Position numbers and translations under genes: made by a program. Positions 13,577-17,671 of a DNA stretch of 17,671 bases are shown here, in pieces; position 1 is the stretch's first letter; each line of letters starts with the position of its first letter. Origin of the DNA: VBDM01 sp049663805 (GTDB lineage Bacteria > Pseudomonadota > Gammaproteobacteria > Burkholderiales > SG8-39); assembly GCA_049663805.1 (NCBI GenBank), contig JBATEB010000356.1, positions 1 to 17,671 of the forward strand, in the 5' to 3' direction. The notes under the pieces are model-generated. The model saw only the letters and a list, made by a program, of their open reading frames with translations. It made no database searches and was not told the DNA's origin.

Positions 13577-13579
13577 GAT
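13550..13579 (+). promoter_or_regulatory. Candidate rpoH promoter embedded in CIRCE
   Basis: TTAGCA (13550-13555; four of six -35 bases) and TAAGAT (13574-13579; four of six -10 bases) are 18 nt apart. The left CIRCE arm supplies the -35 and the right arm supplies the first half of the -10. HrcA bound here would cover the core promoter. Transcription would start near 13586 and leave a leader of about 72 nt. The individual hexamers are only moderate matches. Confidence 0.5.
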
Positions 13580-13626
13580 ACCCCGAACTTCAGGGGGAGC
13601 CGGAAGGGAGGCGACCCATCCCGCCC

Positions 13627-13640
13627 GGCGGGGCCCCGCC
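13627..13640 (+). promoter_or_regulatory. GC palindrome in the rpoH leader
   Basis: GGCGGGGCCCCGCC is a perfect 14-bp palindrome 17 nt before the rpoH ATG. Just after it, CCGC (13636-13639) can pair with GCGG (13646-13649) across a 6-nt loop, which would bury the first bases of the GGAG ribosome-binding site (13648-13651). This may be a translational control structure; pairing energies were not calculated. Confidence 0.35.
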
Positions 13641-13657
13641 CAGACGCGGAGAAAACT

Positions 13658-14509
13658 ATGACGATGACGATGACGTTGCCGGTCCCGGTGCCGGTAGGAA
13701 GCCTGGAGAACTACATCCAGGCGGTCGGTCGTTTTCCGATCCTGACGCTTGAAGCCGAGCAGCGACTTGCGCGCAAGTTCAGATCCGAGGACGACGTTGA
13801 AGCGGCCCGCCAGCTGGTGCTCTCCCATCTCCGGCTGGTCGTCGCCATCGCCCGCGGCTACATGGGCTATGGCCTCCCGCAGGCGGACCTGATCCAGGAA
13901 GGCAACATCGGCTTGATGAAAGCGGTCAAGCGATTCGATCCCGAGCGTGGCGTCCGGCTGGTATCTTTCGCGATCCACTGGATCCGCGCCGAAATCCACG
14001 AATTCGTTCTGCGCAACTGGCGCCTCGTGAAAGTCGCCACCACCAAGGCGCAACGAAAGCTCTTTTTCAATCTGCGCAGCATGAAACCGTCGCTCAATCC
14101 GCTGACGAGCGCCGAAGTCCGCTCGGTCGCGAGGCAGCTCCGCGTGAAGCCTGAAGAAGTCTCGGAAATGGAATCCCGCCTGGCGGGACTGGAGATCGCG
14201 CTCGAGCCTGCTGTCGACGACGATGATAGTTCCTACGCCCCGATCGCCTACCTCGCAGACCGCTCCCCGCAGCCTCACGAGCTTCTCGAGGCGAAGGAGG
14301 AGGAAAGCGCACGGGCGAGCGGGCTCGAGGCTGCCCTGGCCAGCCTGGATCCACGCAGCCGCCGCATTGTCGAAGCGCGCTGGCTGCGCGAAAAAGACTC
14401 GGCCACCCTGCACGATCTCGCGCAGGAGTTCAACGTTTCGGCGGAGCGGATACGGCAGATCGAGGCAAAGGCCCTTGCAAAGATGAAGGGCGTTATTGCC
14501 GCCGGGTAA
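13658..14509 (+). CDS. rpoH: RNA polymerase heat-shock sigma factor RpoH (sigma-32)
   Basis: RpoH directs RNA polymerase to heat-shock promoters. The 283-residue product has the sigma-70 family core: region 2 with LVLSHLRLVVAIARGYMGYGLPQADLIQEGNIGLMKAVKRFDP, the -10-recognition segment LVSFAIHWIRAEI, and the RpoH-specific box QRKLFFNLR at 132-140. A region 4 helix-turn-helix near 245-278 has LHDLAQEFNVSAERIRQIEAKAL. The RpoH box separates it from RpoS and RpoD. The ATG at 13658 has GGAG 6 nt upstream. The N-terminus is odd: ATGACG is repeated three times (MTMTMT), followed by a Pro/Val run, so the second or third ATG could also serve. It lies downstream of ftsEX in the usual order, but with its own CIRCE-controlled promoter. 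Confidence 0.97.
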   Translation: MTMTMTLPVPVPVGSLENYIQAVGRFPILTLEAEQRLARKFRSEDDVEAARQLVLSHLRLVVAIARGYMGYGLPQADLIQEGNIGLMKAVKRFDPERGVRLVSFAIHWIRAEIHEFVLRNWRLVKVATTKAQRKLFFNLRSMKPSLNPLTSAEVRSVARQLRVKPEEVSEMESRLAGLEIALEPAVDDDDSSYAPIAYLADRSPQPHELLEAKEEESARASGLEAALASLDPRSRRIVEARWLREKDSATLHDLAQEFNVSAERIRQIEAKALAKMKGVIAAG

Positions 14510-14527
14510 GCCCTTCCCGCCGGGCAG

Positions 14528-14548
14528 CCGGATCAAGCCGTGATCCGG
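14528..14548. terminator. Hairpin between convergent rpoH and the diguanylate cyclase gene
   Basis: CCGGATCA and TGATCCGG form an 8-bp perfect stem with a 5-nt loop in the 43-bp gap between two convergent genes. The plus-strand side continues GTCCCTATTTCA, without a proper T-tract. The position suits a shared terminator, but the lack of a T run makes intrinsic termination uncertain. Confidence 0.5.
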
Positions 14549-14552
14549 GTCC

Positions 14553-15494
14553 CTATTTCACCGTCGCCGCGACATAGCGGTTCCGGCCCTGCTGCTTCGC
14601 CTGATAGAGCGCCTGGTCAGCGAGCTCTATGATGGCCTCCGGTTTGGTCTCCGGCGTCGGCACGAGCGAGGCAACGCCCTGGCTGAGCGTTATCCTTTGG
14701 CTCGCGCCGGAGCGCGCGTGCGCTATCGCCAGACCCTCGATCGCCCGCTGAAGCGATTTCGCCACGTCCACCGCCCCCTCGAGAGTCGTCCCGGGAAGGA
14801 CCATCGTGAACTCCTCACCCCCGTAGCGCGCCGGGAAGTCGGCCGGTCGGCGGCCCGCCGAAGTAAACGCTGTCGCGATCTGCCGCAGACAATCATCGCC
14901 CGCCTGGTGCCCGTAGTAATCGTTGAATGCCTTGAAGCTGTCGACATCGGCGAGGATGAGAGCGAGCGGCTGGTGCTCGCGAGCGGCTCGCCGCAACTCG
15001 GCCTCCAGGTAACTGTCGAAGTAGCGCCTGTTGGCGATTCCCGTCAACCCGTCCTGGCGGGAGAGTTTTTCCAGTTCGCGATTGGCTGCCGCCAGGTCGC
15101 GAGACATGTCGAGCACTTTGCTGCGCATGCTCTCGATCCGGTGCAGCGCCCGGATCTTGGCATTCAAGACGACAAAACTCACCGGCTTTACGAGGTAATC
15201 GTCTCCGCCCGCCTCGATCGCGCGATCGAGATCCTGATCGGCTTCCTTGGAACTCAGGAAGATGATCGGTACCCATTCATCGGGGCTGCATTCGCGCATT
15301 CGCCGGGCGGCTTCGTAGCCGTCCATGACCGGCATCACCACATCGATCAGTACGAGGTCGGGACGATCCTGCTGGTACAGCTTGAGGGCCTTGCTTCCAT
15401 CATCGGCCTCGATCACGGAGTGGCCCATTTTTTCGACCAAACTCCGAAGCGCGGCGAGGATCGTGGGTGAATCGTCGACAATCAGGATTCTCAT
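14553..15494 (-). CDS. Response regulator diguanylate cyclase (REC-GGDEF)
   Basis: A 313-residue two-domain protein. The receiver domain (1-about 120) has acidic residues D8 and D9, phospho-acceptor D51 in LVLIDVVMPVMDG, S81 and K103 (DYLVKP). A linker coiled coil (about 122-145, SKVLDMSRDLAAANRELEKLSRQDGLT) leads into a GGDEF domain with active-site GGEEF at 225-229. The RxxD product-inhibition site RPAD is at 216-219. Such proteins make cyclic di-GMP from two GTP when phosphorylated; PleD- and WspR-like proteins are the nearest known types. The ATG at 15494 is chosen because MRILIVDDSP starts the receiver domain; its ribosome-binding site is weak. No sensor kinase is adjacent. It lies 52 bp downstream of an Sco gene and converges on rpoH; its pathway cannot be inferred. 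Confidence 0.94.
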   Translation of the reverse strand: MRILIVDDSPTILAALRSLVEKMGHSVIEADDGSKALKLYQQDRPDLVLIDVVMPVMDGYEAARRMRECSPDEWVPIIFLSSKEADQDLDRAIEAGGDDYLVKPVSFVVLNAKIRALHRIESMRSKVLDMSRDLAAANRELEKLSRQDGLTGIANRRYFDSYLEAELRRAAREHQPLALILADVDSFKAFNDYYGHQAGDDCLRQIATAFTSAGRRPADFPARYGGEEFTMVLPGTTLEGAVDVAKSLQRAIEGLAIAHARSGASQRITLSQGVASLVPTPETKPEAIIELADQALYQAKQQGRNRYVAATVK

Positions 15495-15546
15495 TGCTCT
15501 GCGTCGAGGCCCGGGCCGGGAATCAAGGATACCACCCCTGTCCCTT

Positions 15547-16128
15547 TCACCCGGAGGTCCGCAAGAGCGTCCGGATATCGGCCGCGAGGCTGGCGGCGTT
15601 TCCATACCGCGCGAACAGGCGCAGTCGCCCCAGCGGATCGAATAGGTAGCTCCCCGCCGTGTGGTCCACGGTGTAGCCCTCCGGTGCTTTCCCCGGGACC
15701 TTCTGGTAGAACACCCTGAAATCCTTGGCCACCTTGGCGATCGCCGCGTTGTCGCCGTACAGTCCCAGGAAGCTCGGGTCAAAAGCCGAAACATAGCTCG
15801 CGAGGAGCTTCGGCGTATCCCGCTCCGGATCGACCGTGACGAAGAGAACCTGCAGTCGTTTGCCGTCTTCCCCGAGCAGTTCCCTTACAGCCTTGAGCTC
15901 CGCGAGGGTCGTCGGGCACGCGTCGGGACAGCGCGTGTAGCCGAAGAACATCGCCACAACCTTGCCCCGAAAATCGGCGAGCGAGCGGGACCTGCCGGTG
16001 TGGTCGGTGAGCGTGAAGTCCTTGCCGTAATCGGCACCGGTGATGTCGGTGTTCCTGAACGAGGGGCCGGATTTGTCGCACCCGACCGTGGCAAGCGCGG
16101 CAACCAACAGCGCAACTGAGGCCCGCAC
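15547..16128 (-). CDS. sco: Sco1/SenC-family copper chaperone lipoprotein
   Basis: Sco proteins deliver copper to the CuA site of cytochrome c oxidase or reduce its cysteines, outside the inner membrane. The 193-residue product has an N-terminal hydrophobic segment ending ATVGC (Cys 17), a likely though not canonical lipobox. A thioredoxin-like domain follows with FFGYTRCPDACPTTL (copper ligands C67 and C71), FVTVDPERDTP (97-107) and the third ligand H156 in YTVDHTAGSYL. No ATG is available. The GTG at 16128 starts 8 bp after the ctaB stop; a TTG at 16140 that overlaps that stop is the alternative and adds four residues. Co-location with ctaB fits an oxidase assembly operon. Confidence 0.93.
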   Translation of the reverse strand: MRASVALLVAALATVGCDKSGPSFRNTDITGADYGKDFTLTDHTGRSRSLADFRGKVVAMFFGYTRCPDACPTTLAELKAVRELLGEDGKRLQVLFVTVDPERDTPKLLASYVSAFDPSFLGLYGDNAAIAKVAKDFRVFYQKVPGKAPEGYTVDHTAGSYLFDPLGRLRLFARYGNAASLAADIRTLLRTSG

Positions 16129-16136
16129 GGCGGCAC

Positions 16137-17021
16137 TCAAATCGAAAGATAGTGGTCCGCGAGCAGCGCGGCGAAGAGCGCCGCGAGGTAGGCGATCGAA
16201 TAGCGGAAGGTCCGTCGCGCGAGCGCGTCGCTGTAATTCACGTAGAGCCTCACCGCATAGCCGACGAACACGCAATTCAACCACACCGCCGAAACGAGGT
16301 ATAGCCAGCCGCTCATTCCGTACGCAAAGGGGAGCAGAGCGGAGGCGAACAGGACGAGGGTATACAGCAGCACGTACAGACGCGTGAAGCGGTGCCCATG
16401 GGTCACCGGGAGCATCGGCAGCCCCGCCTTGGCGAAATCCGCCGTTCGGTAAAGCGCCAGCGCCCAGAAATGCGGCGGTGTCCAGGCGAAGATGATCAGG
16501 AACAGGAGCAGAGCCTCGGGTGCCACTTCCCCCGTTACCGCGGCCCAGCCGAGGACCGGGGGCATCGCTCCGGAAGCCCCACCGATGACGATGTTCTGCG
16601 GCGTCATCGGCTTGAGCAGCACCGTATAGACGACGGCGTAGCCGACGAAAGTGGCGAAAGTCAGCCACATGGTGAGCGGATTGACCAGGGCGTACAGCAC
16701 CCACAGCCCCGCGCCGCCGGTCGTGCCTGCAAATACCAGGGTCTGAAGCGAGGTCAACTCCCCGCGAGGCAGAGGTCTTGAGCGCGTGCGCGCCATCACG
16801 GCGTCGATTCTCCGCTCGACCAGACAGTTGACCGCGGCCGCGGCACCGGCAACCAGCCAGATGCCGATGGTCGCCGCAAGCAGGAGCCTCGGCGAAACCA
16901 TGCCGGGCGCCGCGAGCAGCATGCCTATCACCGCGCAGAACACGATGAGCGACACGACGCGCGGCTTGGTGAGGCTGAGGAACTGTCGCGGGCGAAAACC
17001 GGCGGTCGAAGCGAACTGCAT
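16137..17021 (-). CDS. ctaB: Protohaem IX farnesyltransferase (haem O synthase)
   Basis: CtaB (CyoE) attaches a farnesyl group to protohaem, making haem O for haem-copper oxidases, and works in the inner membrane. The 294-residue product is a UbiA-superfamily prenyltransferase with about eight or nine hydrophobic segments. It has the N-terminal FLSLTKPRVVSLIVF, the prenyl-diphosphate site NCLVERRIDAVMARTRSRPLPRG (the variant with Glu in place of the first Asp, as usual for this branch), KPMTPQNIVIGGASGAMPP and IFAWTPPHFWALAL. The ATG at 17021 is preferred; a GTG at 17039 would add six residues and is possible. It lies 33 bp after an Sco-like gene and 8 bp before sco. The haem A synthase gene ctaA that often sits next to it is not here. 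Confidence 0.95.
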   Translation of the reverse strand: MQFASTAGFRPRQFLSLTKPRVVSLIVFCAVIGMLLAAPGMVSPRLLLAATIGIWLVAGAAAAVNCLVERRIDAVMARTRSRPLPRGELTSLQTLVFAGTTGGAGLWVLYALVNPLTMWLTFATFVGYAVVYTVLLKPMTPQNIVIGGASGAMPPVLGWAAVTGEVAPEALLLFLIIFAWTPPHFWALALYRTADFAKAGLPMLPVTHGHRFTRLYVLLYTLVLFASALLPFAYGMSGWLYLVSAVWLNCVFVGYAVRLYVNYSDALARRTFRYSIAYLAALFAALLADHYLSI

Positions 17022-17054
17022 GGGTTCAAATCTTATCACGCTTGTTTCTCATTC

Positions 17055-17666
17055 CTAACCGATGCGCGAAGCTTTCAGCAGGCGCGCAAGGTCCCTCGTC
17101 ATGCGCCGCGCGTCGGGATCACCCGGGAACCTCAACATCAGGTTGCCCAAAGGATCGATCAGGTAAATGTGGTCGACCGGGGTTCGCGCCGCCGGAAATC
17201 TCGCGAGAGGCGCGCTTCCCGTTGCGCGCACGATGTTCATGCCCGGGTAGTCGCGCAACACGGCAGGGTCGGGCGAAACGGAGTCGCTGAGAATCCAGAC
17301 CCGTTCGATCCTTTCCGCGTCCTTGCCCTGTGCAAGGCGCGCCTGGCGCATGTAGAGCAGCTTCTTCCTGCAGGCTTCGGCGCACGACCCCGAGTCGACT
17401 TGCAGAATCAGCCACTTGCCACGCAGCTGCGAAAACTCGAAGGGCCTGCCGTCCCGCCACTGCATTTCGCGCTCGGGAAGGGCATGAACCTCGATCAACT
17501 CTCCGTAATTCAGGCGCGTCTGCGGCTGCCATACGAAATACGCGAACCACGCGGCCAGCGTGGGCGCGGCGCACACCGCCAGGATCGCGAGCGCGACGCG
17601 CCTGCCCCGGCTTCGACCGGCCTCAGTCCCGGCCGGAGTCGAGTCGTTTGAAGCCGAGTACGACAT
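17055..17666 (-). CDS. Membrane-anchored Sco/thioredoxin-like protein of the oxidase assembly cluster
   Basis: The 203-residue product has one N-terminal membrane helix (about 22-46) after a short polar head, then a periplasmic thioredoxin-like domain. It resembles Sco proteins: a CxxxC pair at C95 and C99 (SGSCAEACRKKLLYMRQ), preceded by LRGKWLILQVD, and a late DHIYLIDPLGNLMLRFP with H166 in the place of the third Sco ligand. It is much more divergent than the neighbouring sco gene. Genes of this kind occur in betaproteobacterial cytochrome oxidase clusters between SURF1 and ctaA/ctaB, usually annotated as hypothetical or transmembrane proteins. A role in copper or thiol handling is inferred, not shown. 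The ATG at 17666 is 5 bp from the window end, so its ribosome-binding site is not visible. Confidence 0.82.
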   Translation of the reverse strand: MSYSASNDSTPAGTEAGRSRGRRVALAILAVCAAPTLAAWFAYFVWQPQTRLNYGELIEVHALPEREMQWRDGRPFEFSQLRGKWLILQVDSGSCAEACRKKLLYMRQARLAQGKDAERIERVWILSDSVSPDPAVLRDYPGMNIVRATGSAPLARFPAARTPVDHIYLIDPLGNLMLRFPGDPDARRMTRDLARLLKASRIG

Positions 17667-17671
17667 AGAGT

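Noticed and set aside
15508..15517. GGCCCGGGCC palindrome upstream of the diguanylate cyclase
   Set aside because: Ten bases, expected often in GC-rich DNA, with no supporting promoter or repeat.
1..17671. Search for CRISPR arrays, insertion sequences, attachment sites and toxin-antitoxin or defence genes
   Set aside because: No spaced direct repeats, transposase motifs, terminal inverted repeats or defence-type domains were seen; every long gene fits a core chromosomal family.

Overview
The window is a dense, GC-rich stretch of bacterial chromosome carrying core housekeeping genes. The gene content and order point to a betaproteobacterium. The runs ychF-pth-rplY-prs-tRNA(Gln)-ispE-lolB-TPR lipoprotein-mutM, coaD-rsmD-M16-M16 divergent from ftsY, ftsY-ftsE-ftsX-rpoH, and Sco-ctaB-Sco-like are all familiar from that class. 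I see no insertion sequence, phage gene, CRISPR array or toxin cassette, and no gene-free stretch longer than about 180 bp.

Layout. Positions 1-6178 are all on the minus strand and read right to left: TPR lipoprotein, lolB, ispE, tRNA-Gln(UUG), prs, rplY, pth, ychF (cut by the window edge). lolB overlaps ispE, the tRNA starts 4 nt after ispE, and pth overlaps ychF by one base, so much of this block is probably co-transcribed. Two internal control points are visible: a promoter-like sequence with a perfect -35 inside ispE, and an intrinsic terminator or attenuator between rplY and pth. mutM (plus strand) diverges from the TPR gene and converges on coaD. coaD, rsmD and two M16 peptidase genes form a minus-strand group with long gene overlaps. 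ftsY, ftsE, ftsX and rpoH run on the plus strand from a short divergent region. The last block is again minus strand: an Sco-like membrane protein, ctaB, an Sco lipoprotein and a REC-GGDEF diguanylate cyclase.

How the genes work together. prs, ispE and coaD supply PRPP, isoprenoid precursors and CoA. rplY, pth, ychF, rsmD and tRNA-Gln serve translation. lolB handles outer-membrane lipoprotein insertion, ftsY membrane protein targeting, and ftsEX divisome and cell-wall hydrolase control. ctaB and the two Sco-type proteins serve assembly of a haem-copper oxidase.

The most notable signal is a perfect CIRCE operator (9-bp arms, 9-bp spacer) in front of rpoH, with promoter-like hexamers embedded in its arms. 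It suggests that HrcA represses the heat-shock sigma factor gene in this organism. Second is the rplY-pth junction: a strong hairpin-T-tract, no Shine-Dalgarno sequence, and a two-codon mini-ORF whose stop overlaps the pth start codon. I did not recognise a wholly new multi-gene system.
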